Both the position numbers and the translations under genes were made by a program. Source: Granulosicoccaceae sp. 1_MG-2023 (GTDB lineage: Bacteria; Pseudomonadota; Gammaproteobacteria; Granulosicoccales; Granulosicoccaceae). Taken from it: DNA of 64,000 nt. This document shows positions 35,410 through 45,795 of this stretch, piece by piece. The notes under the pieces are model-generated. The model was not told where the DNA came from. It was given only the letters and a program-made list of their open reading frames with translations, and did no database searches. Each line of letters starts with the position of its first letter. Position 1 is the first letter of the stretch. The stretch spans positions 62,001 to 126,000 of the forward strand of contig JAUOPI010000011.1 of the NCBI GenBank assembly GCA_030546905.1, written 5' to 3'.

Positions 35410-35688
35410 TCAGTAGGGATTGGCTTGCATGGCGGCAAGCTCGTCGTTGGCCTCGCCCAGCTCTTCGAGCAGCGCCAGGGTTTTGTGCGCTTCTTCCTCG
35501 TCGATGCGGCTCATGGCAAAGCCCACGTGAACCAATACCCAGTCGCCGACGCAATCGGACACCGGATGGGCATCGTCGACAATACAGGCGATATTAACCT
35601 GTCGCTGAACGCCGCTGACGTCGACCCGCGCGAGCATGGCCTCCGTATCGGTGATTTCGGTGATCTGTCCCGGGATACCCAAACACAT
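35410..35688 (-). CDS. hypC: Hydrogenase maturation chaperone HypC
   Basis: 92 residues starting MCLGIPGQITEI; the Cys after the initiator Met binds iron and the large-subunit precursor. Contains the WVLVHVGFAMSRIDEEEA block typical of the family. Second HypC-type protein of the locus besides HupF. Confidence 0.95.
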   Translation of the reverse strand: MCLGIPGQITEITDTEAMLARVDVSGVQRQVNIACIVDDAHPVSDCVGDWVLVHVGFAMSRIDEEEAHKTLALLEELGEANDELAAMQANPY

Positions 35689-35712
35689 AAGTTTTGTCCT
35701 CAGATAAATCGT

Positions 35713-38046
35713 TTAACGCCTGTTACGGCTGGCCAGCGCGACCAGCAACTGTCCGAAGGCGATGCCGCCGTCGTTTGCAGGTACGTGTCGGTGTTGTAAA
35801 ACCTCGAGTCCGCCGGCGCGCAGTCCGGCGCTGACAGACTCACTCAGTATGCGGTTCTGGAAAACCCCGCCGCTCAGCGCCACACGTGAGACGCCGTATT
35901 GTTCCGCCAGTGTGCAGGTGGCGCTGATAAAGGCGGCGGCAAGACCGTTATGAAAGCGGCGCGCAATAATCCGCGGGGCGACGCCGTCGCCCAGATCCAG
36001 CAGCAAATGCGGCCAGAGTGCGGCGTCATCGATCAGCAGACGATCGCCGTGGCGCAGCTCCAGCGGATAGGCGGCGTTGTCCTGACTGCGGCTGGCCAGG
36101 GATTCTAGCTGCATGGCCGCTTCGCCTTCGTAACTCTGTGCATCGAAGGCCAGCCCCAGCGCAGCGGCGACCGCATCAAACAGTCGCCCGGCGCTGCTGC
36201 AGGGCGGGCAGTTAAGCCGGCGTTGTAACATGCCGTCGATGGTTTTCAGCGGTTTGCCGGCCAGCGAGCTCATCAGGCGGTGTTCGGGAAAAGCCGAAGC
36301 GAACGCGGCAAAGTACTCCGTGCCGGACAGGCGTGCATAGAGATTGCGCCAGGGTTGGCGTATGGCCTGAGCTGCGCCCGGTAAGGCTACCGGTGCCAGA
36401 CCACCGACACGCTGGCAGCGGTGGTAATTGCCGAGCAGAATTTCCCCGCCCCAAAGACTGTCGTCTTCACCCAGACCCAGACCGTCGAGGACAATTCCCA
36501 GACACGGTGCCTCTGATGCGGCAACGCCATTATCGCCCAGACAGGCGGCGAAATGGGCGTGATGATGCTGAACCCGGATCAGCGGCCCGTTGCTGTATTG
36601 CTGCGCCAGTTTGGTCGACAGGTATTCCGGATGCCGGTCGGCAACCGCGCTGATATCCGCGCTGCTGAACAGTTTGTGCCAAAGTTGTATATTTCGTTGC
36701 AGCTCATCGAGATTGGCCGCGTCTTCCAGATCCCCGATATGCTGTGATAAGAGCAATTCCCGGCCATGTGCGATAGCAAACGTATTCTTCAGTTCCGCGC
36801 CGTATGCGGTCAGGCCGGTCGCGTCGTCAAAGTAAGGCGGCAGCGGCAGGGGCGCCGGTGCATAGCCGCGTGCGCGGCGCAAAAAGCGCATCTCACCATC
36901 GATACAGCGCACAACCGAATCATCCACGCGGTTTTCAATTGTCCGGTCATGCATCAGAAAGCCGTCGGCAATTGCTGCCAGCGAGGTGCGTGCTTCCTCG
37001 TTACCGGTGCATTGCGGACGTCCGGCGGGATTGCCGGAGGTCATGATCAGTGGTCCGTCAACATGCTCGCAAAGCAGCGCGTGCAAGGGCGAATAGGGCA
37101 GCATAAAGCCGATTTCCGACAGCCCCGGAGCAATGGCCTCGGGCAGGGCGCAGTCCTCACGCCGCGGCAGAACCACAACCGGAGCGGCGGCTGAGCACAG
37201 CGCGGCCTGTTCGGCTTCGTTCAATGTTGCGTAGCGCTGCACCATGCTTATATCGCGGGCCATCAGGGCCAGCGGTTTGACCGGGCGGTGTTTGCGCCGG
37301 CGCAGTGTTTCCAGCGCATCGGCATTACCCGCATCGCAGGCCAGATGAAAACCGCCTATGCCTTTGATTGCCAGAATGCCGCCGCCCCGCAGACAGGCCA
37401 CGGCCTGTGCCAGGGGCCCGCTGTCCCGGGTTTCACCGGCGTGGTTCTCATACCACAAGCGTGGGCCGCAATCGGGGCAGGCATTGGGTTGCGCATGAAA
37501 GCGCCGGTCAGCGGGGTTGTGGTATTCCTCAGCGCAGGCCGTGCATTGTTGAAACTCAGCCATGCTGGTATTGGCACGGTCATAGGGGATGCGACGGATA
37601 ATCGAGAAACGCGGACCGCAGTTGGTGCAGTTGGTAAAGGCGTATCCGTAGCGGCGGTTGGCCGGATCGCGGATCTCGGCCAGACAGTCCGGACAGCTTG
37701 CTGCATCCGCGCAGACTGCGGTGTCGGCGAGACCATCGCGGCTTGCAATAATGCGGAAGTCGCTCAGGGACTTGTCAGCGCCGGCGGCTTGCACCTCAAT
37801 GCTGTCGATCTGTGCCAGCGGCGGCAGGGCTGCTCGCAGGCGCCCGGGGAAAGCCTCAAGCTTGGCCCGGCTGCCTTGAAGAAAGATCAGCACGCCGCCG
37901 GCGTCATTGGCCACATAGCCATGCAAACCGGCACTGTGTGCCAGTTGCCAGACGGTGGGCCGGAATCCGACACCCTGTACTGTGCCGCGGACGCGCAGGG
38001 TTGCGGCAGTGTTTGATTCAGCGCTTGCAGCCGTCGGCTTCATCAT
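35713..38046 (-). CDS. hypF: Carbamoyltransferase HypF
   Basis: 777 residues. Acylphosphatase domain (about 20-105, RVRGTVQGVGFRPTV), two C-x2-C-x18-C-x2-C zinc fingers (CPDCLAEI ... CTNCG; CTACAEEY ... CPDCG), YrdC-like domain (about 200-390) and a Kae1-like carbamoyltransferase domain with HHHAHFAACLGDNG. Makes carbamoyl-adenylate from carbamoyl phosphate and transfers it to HypE. The ATG overlaps the stop of hupV by one base, and a second in-frame ATG follows directly. Confidence 0.96.
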   Translation of the reverse strand: MMKPTAASAESNTAATLRVRGTVQGVGFRPTVWQLAHSAGLHGYVANDAGGVLIFLQGSRAKLEAFPGRLRAALPPLAQIDSIEVQAAGADKSLSDFRIIASRDGLADTAVCADAASCPDCLAEIRDPANRRYGYAFTNCTNCGPRFSIIRRIPYDRANTSMAEFQQCTACAEEYHNPADRRFHAQPNACPDCGPRLWYENHAGETRDSGPLAQAVACLRGGGILAIKGIGGFHLACDAGNADALETLRRRKHRPVKPLALMARDISMVQRYATLNEAEQAALCSAAAPVVVLPRREDCALPEAIAPGLSEIGFMLPYSPLHALLCEHVDGPLIMTSGNPAGRPQCTGNEEARTSLAAIADGFLMHDRTIENRVDDSVVRCIDGEMRFLRRARGYAPAPLPLPPYFDDATGLTAYGAELKNTFAIAHGRELLLSQHIGDLEDAANLDELQRNIQLWHKLFSSADISAVADRHPEYLSTKLAQQYSNGPLIRVQHHHAHFAACLGDNGVAASEAPCLGIVLDGLGLGEDDSLWGGEILLGNYHRCQRVGGLAPVALPGAAQAIRQPWRNLYARLSGTEYFAAFASAFPEHRLMSSLAGKPLKTIDGMLQRRLNCPPCSSAGRLFDAVAAALGLAFDAQSYEGEAAMQLESLASRSQDNAAYPLELRHGDRLLIDDAALWPHLLLDLGDGVAPRIIARRFHNGLAAAFISATCTLAEQYGVSRVALSGGVFQNRILSESVSAGLRAGGLEVLQHRHVPANDGGIAFGQLLVALASRNRR

Positions 38047-39500
38047 CAATGCACCGTGCAAACCATGCAGGGGTCGAATGAGCGCACCACGTGTTGCACA
38101 TTCACCCGCTGTTCATCGTCGTCGGCAACCGGTGTGCCGGGCAGGGCCTGTTCCAGCGCGCCGGGTGTGCCCTGCGCATCGCGCGGCGAGAAATTCCAGG
38201 TGGTCGGGGCAATGATCTGGTAGTTGTGGATGCGTCCGTCACGGATGCGCAGCCAGTGGCCGAGGCTGCCGCGGGCCGCTTCGGTCAGTCCGGCACCGTC
38301 GGCATCATCGGGCAGTGGCGCCTGATTACAGAAGGCTTCGCCGGCGCGTAGTTCGCGCACCCAGTTTTCCATCTGTGGCACCAGCAGGGCCAGCTCCAGC
38401 ATACGCGCGACAATACGGCTTTCCACATTGCCGCCGTGTTGTGCGACCAGATCACGGATCAGCGGGTGGCCGTGAACCACTTGCCGGGCGATTGCGCCGC
38501 ATTCCATGACCTTGCCTGCCAAACGCGGTGCCTTACACCAGGTGTAGCCCTTGCCGGCATCGGCACCGGGGCGGGTATCGCTGTCAAACGGATGGGACTG
38601 CTGTGCCGGACCGTCCATCCAGCTGTGGCTGATATCTTCGCTGATAGCCGCCGTATCCAGTGCCTGCACGCGGCCGTCGAAGCTGCCGCGGCTGAATACA
38701 TGACCGGCCCCGTCGTCCAGCGCATAGGCACCGTAGCTGAGAAAGCGGTCTGTGGCGCGGCCGAGTGTATGCAGTGACAGCGCGCCGGCGATATGCAGAA
38801 AGCGGCCGAAGTCGCTGTCCGGATGGGCCTCTGCCCAGCGATAAAGCGCCTCGCGGCTGTTCAGCGCCGCGATATTGTCGAGGCTATCGCCGAACAGGGT
38901 GGTTTGCAGAAACTGGCGGAATTGTCCCAGCAGGGCCAGCAGCCGGATACGTTCCTGGGGCGCCACGGCGCGGGTCGAACCGCCCGGTTGCAGCGACATG
39001 CTGTGCGGCCATTTGCCGGCCAGAATGCCGGTGATATTGAGAAAAGCAGCGCGTGCCTGCAACATGGCCGGGGCGGCACTGCCGCGCTGCGCCTTGAAAC
39101 GCGCTTCGGTATCGCCGAACCAGGCCTGCGGGCGGTAGTAGTCGCGGGCAAAGTCGGGCATAAAGAACAAATAAAAGTGCGTCAGGTGGTCAGCCAGATT
39201 CTCGGTGGCGAGAATAATATTGGTGGCCAGACGACCGTTGCGTGCCACTTCGATTTTCTGCGCATCGGCGATGGCCATGGCGGCAGCGACCGATTGGGCA
39301 ACCGAACAGATGCCACAGATGCGCGGCGTGTAGACCAGTGCGTCACGTGGGTCCTTGCCTTGTAATATCTGCTCGAAACCCCGGAACAGAGGCGAGTTGA
39401 CGCGCGCATCGCTGACATGACCGTCCACGATGGCCACATCCACTTCCAGATCACCTTCCACGCGGTTAAACGGGCCGATCAGAATACGTTTCTGCGTCAT
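38046..39500 (-). CDS. hupV: Regulatory (H2-sensing) [NiFe] hydrogenase large subunit
   Basis: 484 residues. Active-site pairs RICGICSVAQS near the N-terminus and FDPCMVCTVH at the very end. The protein stops at that final His: there is no cleavable C-terminal extension, a hallmark of sensory HupV/HoxC enzymes, which do not need the endopeptidase. Binds H2 and signals through HupT. Start and stop overlap hupU and hypF by single bases. Confidence 0.93.
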   Translation of the reverse strand: MTQKRILIGPFNRVEGDLEVDVAIVDGHVSDARVNSPLFRGFEQILQGKDPRDALVYTPRICGICSVAQSVAAAMAIADAQKIEVARNGRLATNIILATENLADHLTHFYLFFMPDFARDYYRPQAWFGDTEARFKAQRGSAAPAMLQARAAFLNITGILAGKWPHSMSLQPGGSTRAVAPQERIRLLALLGQFRQFLQTTLFGDSLDNIAALNSREALYRWAEAHPDSDFGRFLHIAGALSLHTLGRATDRFLSYGAYALDDGAGHVFSRGSFDGRVQALDTAAISEDISHSWMDGPAQQSHPFDSDTRPGADAGKGYTWCKAPRLAGKVMECGAIARQVVHGHPLIRDLVAQHGGNVESRIVARMLELALLVPQMENWVRELRAGEAFCNQAPLPDDADGAGLTEAARGSLGHWLRIRDGRIHNYQIIAPTTWNFSPRDAQGTPGALEQALPGTPVADDDEQRVNVQHVVRSFDPCMVCTVH

Positions 39501-40507
39501 CAGGACTGACCCCGCTTGTCTTTGCTTTCGGGTGGCACGACGATGTGATCGGCAATTGCGTTCTCACGCAAGCGGGCCGGGGTGGCCGCTTTGGCCAGCG
39601 AGGCGAGGGCGACAAACCAGGCTTTCGGCATATCGGTGGGCAGGCCGACCGGTATGCCGGCGACTTTGGGCGTTTCGGTAAACGGATGGCCGGGCTCTTC
39701 AAATCCCGGTGCTGTGCAGTTAATACAGGCATAACCGCCTTTCAGGCAGGAGCCGCTGCCGTTCCAGGGACGGATATTGCAATCGGCCTGAGCCTGGGTG
39801 CCGAGGCAACCCATATTCTCCATCATACAGCCAAGATCCGACGGGACCACCGCACTGGCCTTGTATTCATAGTATTCATTACGCGGGCAGCCGTGGTGGA
39901 CCAGATTGTCGGTATAAAAGCGGGGCCGGTTGAGATTGTCCAGCGATGTCTGATCGAATTCCTGCATGGCCAGACTGATCAGTGTTTCGGTAACCCAGTC
40001 CGGATGGGTCGGACAGCCGGCTACATTAATGACCGGCAGGCCTTGACGGCTGAGCCAGTGTTCGTCGAGCAGGCCGCCGGCGACCGCGCCGTTAAACTGC
40101 AAGCCGCAGGCTTCGCCCGGATTGTCGCCGGCGGCGGTGATGCCGCCGAAAGCTGCGCAGCTGCCTATGGCCAGGGTGTAGTCGGCCACGTCCGCCAGTT
40201 CACGCAGCCAGTGCATCATGGGTTTGCCGGTGCCGGCCATAATATGAAAACGACCGGTGCCGGCCGGGCCACGCATGACAGAACCTTCCAGACACAGTGC
40301 ATGCAGCGCGATATCGCCGTCCAGAATCGCTTGCAGCAAGGTACTGACCTCGTCCGCACTCTGTTCGCTGAGTGATGGATGCCAGAGCAGATTGATGCCG
40401 CTCTGTTCAAACAGGGAGATCAGGTCCGGTGACTGGGCGTTCAGCAAAGACATGCTACAACCGCCGCAGCCGCCCGATTGCAACCACAGTACATTGAACC
40501 CGCTCAT
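39500..40507 (-). CDS. hupU: Regulatory [NiFe] hydrogenase small subunit
   Basis: 335 residues from ATG 40507. Begins FNVLWLQSGGCGGCSMSLL with no Tat signal, so the sensor stays in the cytoplasm. Further cluster ligands in AIGSCAAFGG, VAGCPTHPDW and a C-rich region (CLGTQAQADC, CLKGGYACINC). Lacks the doubled Cys of oxygen-tolerant MBH small subunits; oxygen insensitivity of this class is usually explained by a narrow gas channel. ATGA overlap with hupT. Confidence 0.93.
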   Translation of the reverse strand: MSGFNVLWLQSGGCGGCSMSLLNAQSPDLISLFEQSGINLLWHPSLSEQSADEVSTLLQAILDGDIALHALCLEGSVMRGPAGTGRFHIMAGTGKPMMHWLRELADVADYTLAIGSCAAFGGITAAGDNPGEACGLQFNGAVAGGLLDEHWLSRQGLPVINVAGCPTHPDWVTETLISLAMQEFDQTSLDNLNRPRFYTDNLVHHGCPRNEYYEYKASAVVPSDLGCMMENMGCLGTQAQADCNIRPWNGSGSCLKGGYACINCTAPGFEEPGHPFTETPKVAGIPVGLPTDMPKAWFVALASLAKAATPARLRENAIADHIVVPPESKDKRGQS

Positions 40508-41862
40508 ACCTCTTCCTCCAGCGGCAATTGCAGAATAAAACGTGCCCCGCCTTGTTCGGCGTTTTCCGCGCGCAGGCTTCCATTGCATTGTTCGGTTGCC
40601 AGTCCGTAGCTGATGTATAAACCAAGCCCGGTACCTTTGCCGACGGCCTTGCGTGTGAAGAAGGGGTCGTAAAGGCGTAGTAAATCGTTCTCGGCTATGC
40701 CCGGACCGTTGTCCTGTACGGTGAGTGTGACGCTGTCCTGTTCTTTCACGGCACGGACCTGCAGGGCCGGGGCGGGGCTTGTTTCCATCGCATCGACGGC
40801 GTTCTGGAACAGGTTGACCAGAATCTGGTGTACATAGCCTTCGTGGTTTTTCAGGGTCAGAGACGGATCAATATCGAGCGTCAGCGCGGGCGAGAGCGCG
40901 CTGGAACGCAGCACCCACTGCAGCGCGGTTGAGGCGACTTTATGCAGATTGAAGGCACTGGTTTCCTGCTGTTGCGGAATCGAGAAACGCAGCAGGTTCT
41001 GCACGATCTGATTGACCCGTTCGGCACCTTCGAGCGAGCCGTCGATCAGCGGGCCTATGTCCTTGAGCATGGCGTCGAGGCGTAACTCGCGGCGCAGGCG
41101 GGCCTGTTCGGCCGGATCGGTGATGCCGCTGATGCCGTCGACAAAGTCGCGGAAGCGCGATTCATAGCGGCGCAGGGCGTACATATTGCCGTAGACGATG
41201 CTGATCGGGTTATTCAGCTCATGTGCAACCCCGGCCACCAGACGGCCGAGCGAGGCCATTTTTTCCGATTGAATAAGTTGCTTCTGCGCGGTTTTAAGCT
41301 CGGCATGGGCGGTGTTGAGCTGGTCGTAGGCCCGGCGTAACTCGCCGAGCGGGCGGCCGGTGAGTACCATGCCGCTGTAACGGTTGTTGTGGTTAAGCCT
41401 TGGTGAGCAGTTGATCGCCATGGGCACGGCATGACCGTCTTTGTGTTGCAGATCAGCCTCAACATCGACCACCGCTTCCTGACGCACCTGTTGCAGAAAG
41501 TCGGCCGCGCGCGGTGCCGAATGGCGGGTGAACAGCGAGGTATAGGGCCGGCCCGTGAGTTCAGCGCTGTCGGTACCGATGGCGCAGGTCAGGGCGGCGT
41601 TGACCTGCATGATATGGCCGTTGACATCACAGACAATCAGCACGTCGGACATGGACGACATCACGCTGTCGATAAACCGCTGGGCATTCTCCAGCGCGGC
41701 GTTTTTCTCCTCAAGCTCGACCTGATAGCGCAACAGATCCGAGTAGATCGCTTCCATTTTCTGGATCACACTGATCCAGGCTTCATCCTCCATACCACCG
41801 TTGCCGGGGCCGGTCAGGGCGCTCAGGTCCGGCATGGCCGGGTAGGAGGAAGGATCGCTCAT
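40504..41862 (-). CDS. hupT: Hydrogen-responsive sensor histidine kinase HupT/HoxJ
   Basis: 452 residues with no membrane helix. N-terminal coiled region, PAS domain (about 65-170, VLIVCDVNGHIMQVNAAL), H box GVAHELNNPISIVYGN with His214, N box LVNLFQNAVDAM, G1 VQDNGPGIAE and G2 GKGTGLGLYI. PAS domains of this family contact the regulatory hydrogenase. ATGA overlaps on both sides tie it to hupR and hupU expression. Confidence 0.92.
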   Translation of the reverse strand: MSDPSSYPAMPDLSALTGPGNGGMEDEAWISVIQKMEAIYSDLLRYQVELEEKNAALENAQRFIDSVMSSMSDVLIVCDVNGHIMQVNAALTCAIGTDSAELTGRPYTSLFTRHSAPRAADFLQQVRQEAVVDVEADLQHKDGHAVPMAINCSPRLNHNNRYSGMVLTGRPLGELRRAYDQLNTAHAELKTAQKQLIQSEKMASLGRLVAGVAHELNNPISIVYGNMYALRRYESRFRDFVDGISGITDPAEQARLRRELRLDAMLKDIGPLIDGSLEGAERVNQIVQNLLRFSIPQQQETSAFNLHKVASTALQWVLRSSALSPALTLDIDPSLTLKNHEGYVHQILVNLFQNAVDAMETSPAPALQVRAVKEQDSVTLTVQDNGPGIAENDLLRLYDPFFTRKAVGKGTGLGLYISYGLATEQCNGSLRAENAEQGGARFILQLPLEEEV

Positions 41863-43358
41863 GCCTCGGCACTCACCGGTTTGTCCATGTCTTCGGCGCG
41901 TTCCAGACCGTAGCGCTGCAGCTTGCTGCGCAGGCCGACGCGTGACAGGCCCAGTTCCTGTGCGGCACGGGTTTTGTTCCAGCGGTGACGGATCAGGGTT
42001 TCCTTGAGAATCCGCGCTTCGAGAAATTCCACGCGTTCTTTGAGGCTGCCTTCCATGCCGGTCAGCAGAGCCATATCCTGCTGCGCATCATCGGGTGCGG
42101 CTTGCAGTATTTCAGGGGAAATCAGTTCCGCGCCCATATACTCATCAGAGGCCAGTACCAGCATGCGTTTGATTTCATTCTGTAACTGACGCACATTGCC
42201 CGGCCATTGGTAGTTTTGCAGACAGGTAATCGCTTCGCGGGTAAAGCCTTTCACCTTCTTGCCCATTTGCTCCATGATCTCATTGAGCAGGGCGTGGGCC
42301 AGCGGCTCGATGTCTTCTGTGCGTTCACGTAGCGGCGGTACCGGAATCAGAAAGGTGGAAATCCGGTAGTACAGATCCATGCGGAAGCGCCCGGCGCGTA
42401 CTTCTTCCATCAGATCTTTATTGGTTGCAGCGATCACCCGCACGTCCACGAGGCGGCGCCGGTTGCTGCCCAGCGGACGGATCTCGCCTTCCTGCAGAAC
42501 ACGCAGCAGCTTGACCTGAAAGGCCGGTGATATATCGCCGATCTCATCGAGGAATATGGTGCCACCGTCGGCCCGTTCGAGCAGGCCGATATGGTCATCG
42601 ACAGCGCCGGTAAAAGCGCCGCGTTTGTGGCCGAAGAGCTCGGATTCGAGCAGCTCATCGGGCAGCGCGGCGCAGTTTTCCGCAACAAATGGCCCGTCCT
42701 GACGCAGGCTGTTGTAATGCAGGGCGCGGGCGCAGAGTTCCTTACCGGTGCCGGATTCGCCCTGTAGCAGCACGCTGACGTCAAACGGTGAGACCTGACG
42801 GACCAGATTGCACACCCGGTTCATGCAGGATTCCGGCGAACGGACTATGCCGTGTTCCCAGTTAAAGCGGGCTTGCAATATGCGGCGCTTCTCGCTGAGA
42901 GACTCCTGCAGTGAAGCGGGCTTGATTTTCAGCTCCACGCTGAGCTGTTCGTTCTGGCGTTGCAGGCGGAACAGCTCCACGGCGTTGCGTATCTGGATGG
43001 TCAGCTCTTCCGGGTGCCAGGGTTTGCTGATGAACTGATAGATGCCGCCTTTGTTGATGGCATCGATAATATCGGCCGAGTCGGTATAGCCGGACACGAT
43101 AATGCGCACGATCTCCGGCCACTTGTCGCGCACCATGGTGCAGAATTCGACGCCGCTCATATCCGGCATGCGGTGGTCGCAGAGCAGCACCTGAATCCAT
43201 TCGTTCTGCAGTATCTGTTCTGCCTCGGCGGTGGTGCCGGCGGTATGAACGTCAAACTCGTCTGAAAGAATGCGCGCGACGGTCTCCAGTGCACGGGGTT
43301 CATCGTCAACGACGAGAATACTCGGCAGACTGGTGAGTTTCGCAGCTTCTATATCCAT
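41859..43358 (-). CDS. hupR: NtrC-family hydrogenase transcription activator HupR/HoxA
   Basis: 499 residues. Receiver with [13 protein letters not shown] and phospho-Asp61 in [15 protein letters not shown]+ domain with Walker A GESGTGKE and the sigma-54 contact loop GAFTGA, Walker [13 protein letters not shown]; Fis-type HTH at the end ([20 protein letters not shown]). An intact GAFTGA means it can open sigma-54 promoters, matching the -24/-12 element before hupS. In related systems the non-phosphorylated form activates; which form works here is unknown. Confidence 0.94.
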   Translation of the reverse strand: MDIEAAKLTSLPSILVVDDEPRALETVARILSDEFDVHTAGTTAEAEQILQNEWIQVLLCDHRMPDMSGVEFCTMVRDKWPEIVRIIVSGYTDSADIIDAINKGGIYQFISKPWHPEELTIQIRNAVELFRLQRQNEQLSVELKIKPASLQESLSEKRRILQARFNWEHGIVRSPESCMNRVCNLVRQVSPFDVSVLLQGESGTGKELCARALHYNSLRQDGPFVAENCAALPDELLESELFGHKRGAFTGAVDDHIGLLERADGGTIFLDEIGDISPAFQVKLLRVLQEGEIRPLGSNRRRLVDVRVIAATNKDLMEEVRAGRFRMDLYYRISTFLIPVPPLRERTEDIEPLAHALLNEIMEQMGKKVKGFTREAITCLQNYQWPGNVRQLQNEIKRMLVLASDEYMGAELISPEILQAAPDDAQQDMALLTGMEGSLKERVEFLEARILKETLIRHRWNKTRAAQELGLSRVGLRSKLQRYGLERAEDMDKPVSAEA

Positions 43359-43368
43359 AATAAGCGCC

Positions 43369-44268
43369 TCAGGGTGCTTCCTGCGCGGTCGCCCCGGCGG
43401 CTTTGCTATTGAGCGGATGGCCGATCAGGCGTGCCTGACGGGTCGCGCGGATCCAGTTGTACCAGTCTTGCATACCTTCGCCGCTGCGTGCTGAGACCTG
43501 CAGTATCTGTATGCCGGGATTGACCCGCTGCGCATAGGCGATGCACTTGTCGACATCGAAGTCCAGATGCGGCAGCAGGTCGGTTTTATTCAGCAGCATC
43601 AAACCGGCAGCATGGAACATATCCGGGTATTTGATCGGTTTGTCTTCGCCTTCGGTGACTGACAGGATGGCGACCTTGGCCGCTTCCCCGAGATCAAAGG
43701 CGGACGGGCAGACCAGATTGCCGACGTTCTCGATAAACAACACCGAGCCGGGTTCGGGCTTGAGGTTTTCCATGGCATGGCCGATCTGATGGGCATCAAG
43801 ATGGCAGCCCTTGCCGGTGTTGATCTGCAAGGCCGGGACACCGGTTTCACGGATGCGGTCGGCGTCATTGGTGGTTTCCTGGTCGCCTTCGATCACCGCC
43901 AGCGGCAGTTCGTCGCGCAGCTCCGTCAGCGTCCGGGTCAGCAGCGTGGTTTTACCCGATCCGGGGCTGGAGACCAGATTCAGCGCCAGTACCGCGTCCT
44001 CGGCAAACTGCCGGCGGTTGCGGTCGGCGTATTGCTGGTTTTTGCCGAGGATATCCTGCTCGATCTGCACCATCCGCGCCTGTGTCATACCGGGCGCGTG
44101 GGCGTGGGCCGGGCCCTGACCATAGTGGTGATGCCCGTGGCTGTGCTCGTGTGTGTGCTCATGGCTGCCGTCATGGCTGTGGCCGTGGGAGTGGCTGTGG
44201 TCGTGTGAATGACCGTGTTCGCCTTCAATGCGGGTTTCGCCTTCACCGCAGCCGCATACTGTACACAT
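43369..44268 (-). CDS. hypB: Hydrogenase nickel-incorporation GTPase HypB
   Basis: 299 residues. N-terminal CTVCGCGEG metal site, then a long His-rich nickel-storage tract (about residues 19-58), then the GTPase with P-loop [15 protein letters not shown], the metal-binding region [10 protein letters not shown] and NKTDLLPHL. Delivers nickel with HypA. ATG overlaps the hypA stop by one base. Confidence 0.97.
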   Translation of the reverse strand: MCTVCGCGEGETRIEGEHGHSHDHSHSHGHSHDGSHEHTHEHSHGHHHYGQGPAHAHAPGMTQARMVQIEQDILGKNQQYADRNRRQFAEDAVLALNLVSSPGSGKTTLLTRTLTELRDELPLAVIEGDQETTNDADRIRETGVPALQINTGKGCHLDAHQIGHAMENLKPEPGSVLFIENVGNLVCPSAFDLGEAAKVAILSVTEGEDKPIKYPDMFHAAGLMLLNKTDLLPHLDFDVDKCIAYAQRVNPGIQILQVSARSGEGMQDWYNWIRATRQARLIGHPLNSKAAGATAQEAP

Positions 44269-44609
44269 CAGTCTACCTCCAGATCTTTGATCCGTAATTC
44301 GTCACCGCCGTCACTTTGCAGTTGGTAACTGCCGCAATCGGGGCATGGGTCGTAACGCTCACTGATAACCACCGGCTTGCAGCAGACCATGCACCAGGTG
44401 CTGGCCGGAACGTTCAGAATTTCAAGGCTGGCCCCATCGGCCAGGGTATTTTTGCAGACCACGTCAAAGCAGAAACGCAGCGCGTCTTCTTCCACATTGG
44501 CAAACTGGCCGACCTCGACCCGCACTTTGCGCACGTGCCGGTAGCCTTGTTTGACGGCGTTGTCTTCGAGAATCTGCATGATTCCTTCGCACAGTGACAT
44601 CTCATGCAT
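44268..44609 (-). CDS. hypA: Hydrogenase nickel-incorporation protein HypA
   Basis: 113 residues from ATG 44609, chosen because the family begins MHEMSL and His2 binds nickel. A zinc site follows in CMVCCKPV ... CPDCGSYQL. Overlaps the end of hupK by 8 nt. Works with HypB to insert Ni after the Fe group is in place. Confidence 0.96.
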   Translation of the reverse strand: MHEMSLCEGIMQILEDNAVKQGYRHVRKVRVEVGQFANVEEDALRFCFDVVCKNTLADGASLEILNVPASTWCMVCCKPVVISERYDPCPDCGSYQLQSDGGDELRIKDLEVD

Positions 44610-45795
44610 GGGCGCCCGGTCCTGTGTCCTGTTCATGAATGGTCAGGCTGTAGCCGACACAGGGGTCGGCCAGACTGATCAGCAGTTCGGCTTTCTCACG
44701 CAGGCTCGCGCTGGCCTGTTGCGGCAGGGCGTCGAGCATGCGTGCCAGGATGCCCTGAGGGTGAAAATTCCACTCGGTCGGGGCCACGATGCGGTAGCGC
44801 AGAATCCGGTCGTCGTCGGTTTCCACATAGTGAATCAAGCGTCCGCGGGCCGCTTCCAGTTGTGCCAGACCGAAGGCTTTTTCCGGTGTGCGGGCACGGA
44901 ACAGACTGGCACCGGCCAGCCAGGCGTCGATGGTCTGCACCATCTGCAGCAGTTCGGTCAGGCGGCTGGCCATGCGCGGCAATACGCCAAGCCCGTGTTG
45001 TGTGATCAGCGCCTGCGACAGCGGCTGGGTGGCCTGACGGGCAAAAGGCCCGGTCTCGTAGCTGCTGCCTTGCCACTGCGGGTAGGCGACAAACTGATCG
45101 GCCTCGTCGCCGCGCAGCAGGGCGGTGACTTCCTCATCGGGCAGTTCGGGCAGGGGCGCCAGAGCAATATCGCCAAGACCGGCATAGCCTTTGGCCAGCA
45201 CATCGTCGAGCAGCTGCGCGGCAGCCGAGCCGGCCGGTAGCTGTGTGGCGGTGGCGTCAATGCCGGTGTCGGCAAACACCTGCAGTAGCAGGTCTTCGCG
45301 GAGACTGTGCCAGTGGCCGGCGAAGGCTTCACGTGTGCCGCCATCGTCGTCGCCCTGCAGACCGGGCGTGGTGGTCAGGCGCTTGTCCGGGTTGAGTGTG
45401 GCGCTGAGCTGCATAAGGGCGCGGTTCAGGGGCGCGAAATGTGCCGCTTCGGTACTGTGACCGAGTAATTTCGGCCAGTCGATAAAAAAGCGCCACAGGT
45501 GTTCGCGGATGCCTTCCAGCGCCAGCAGCAGTTCACGGCGGCGCTCGATTTCCGGTGCGGCTTCGCGGCCGGTCGCGTTTTCGATCGCGCGTACCGCCGC
45601 CACTGATTGTGCCTGGCCGCAGACGTTATACAGCAGTGGCACCAGGTGCAGGACCTGGTTGATGGTCTTGCCTTCGAATACGCGGCTGGCCAGCAGGGGC
45701 CGGCTGCTGCCGATACGGGTCTGGAATTGTTCCGCGCTGGGTAACACGGCGATATGCAGCGAACCGCTGATATCACCGCCTGTATTGCTGTTCAT
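44602..45795 (-). CDS. hupK: HupK/HoxV accessory protein (large-subunit-like scaffold)
   Basis: 397 residues with faint likeness to a NiFe large subunit. The N-terminal site reads YNVCGQAQSVAAVRA and the C-terminal one LADPCVGYSLTIHE, so each retains a single Cys where the enzyme has C-x-x-C. This is the known pattern of HupK, thought to hold Fe(CN)2CO during transfer to the real large subunit. ATGA overlap with hupJ. Confidence 0.88.
   Translation of the reverse strand: MNSNTGGDISGSLHIAVLPSAEQFQTRIGSSRPLLASRVFEGKTINQVLHLVPLLYNVCGQAQSVAAVRAIENATGREAAPEIERRRELLLALEGIREHLWRFFIDWPKLLGHSTEAAHFAPLNRALMQLSATLNPDKRLTTTPGLQGDDDGGTREAFAGHWHSLREDLLLQVFADTGIDATATQLPAGSAAAQLLDDVLAKGYAGLGDIALAPLPELPDEEVTALLRGDEADQFVAYPQWQGSSYETGPFARQATQPLSQALITQHGLGVLPRMASRLTELLQMVQTIDAWLAGASLFRARTPEKAFGLAQLEAARGRLIHYVETDDDRILRYRIVAPTEWNFHPQGILARMLDALPQQASASLREKAELLISLADPCVGYSLTIHEQDTGPGAHA

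Noticed and set aside
44100-44240. Tandem DNA repeat in hypB
   Set aside because: Explained by the His-rich nickel-binding tract of the protein.
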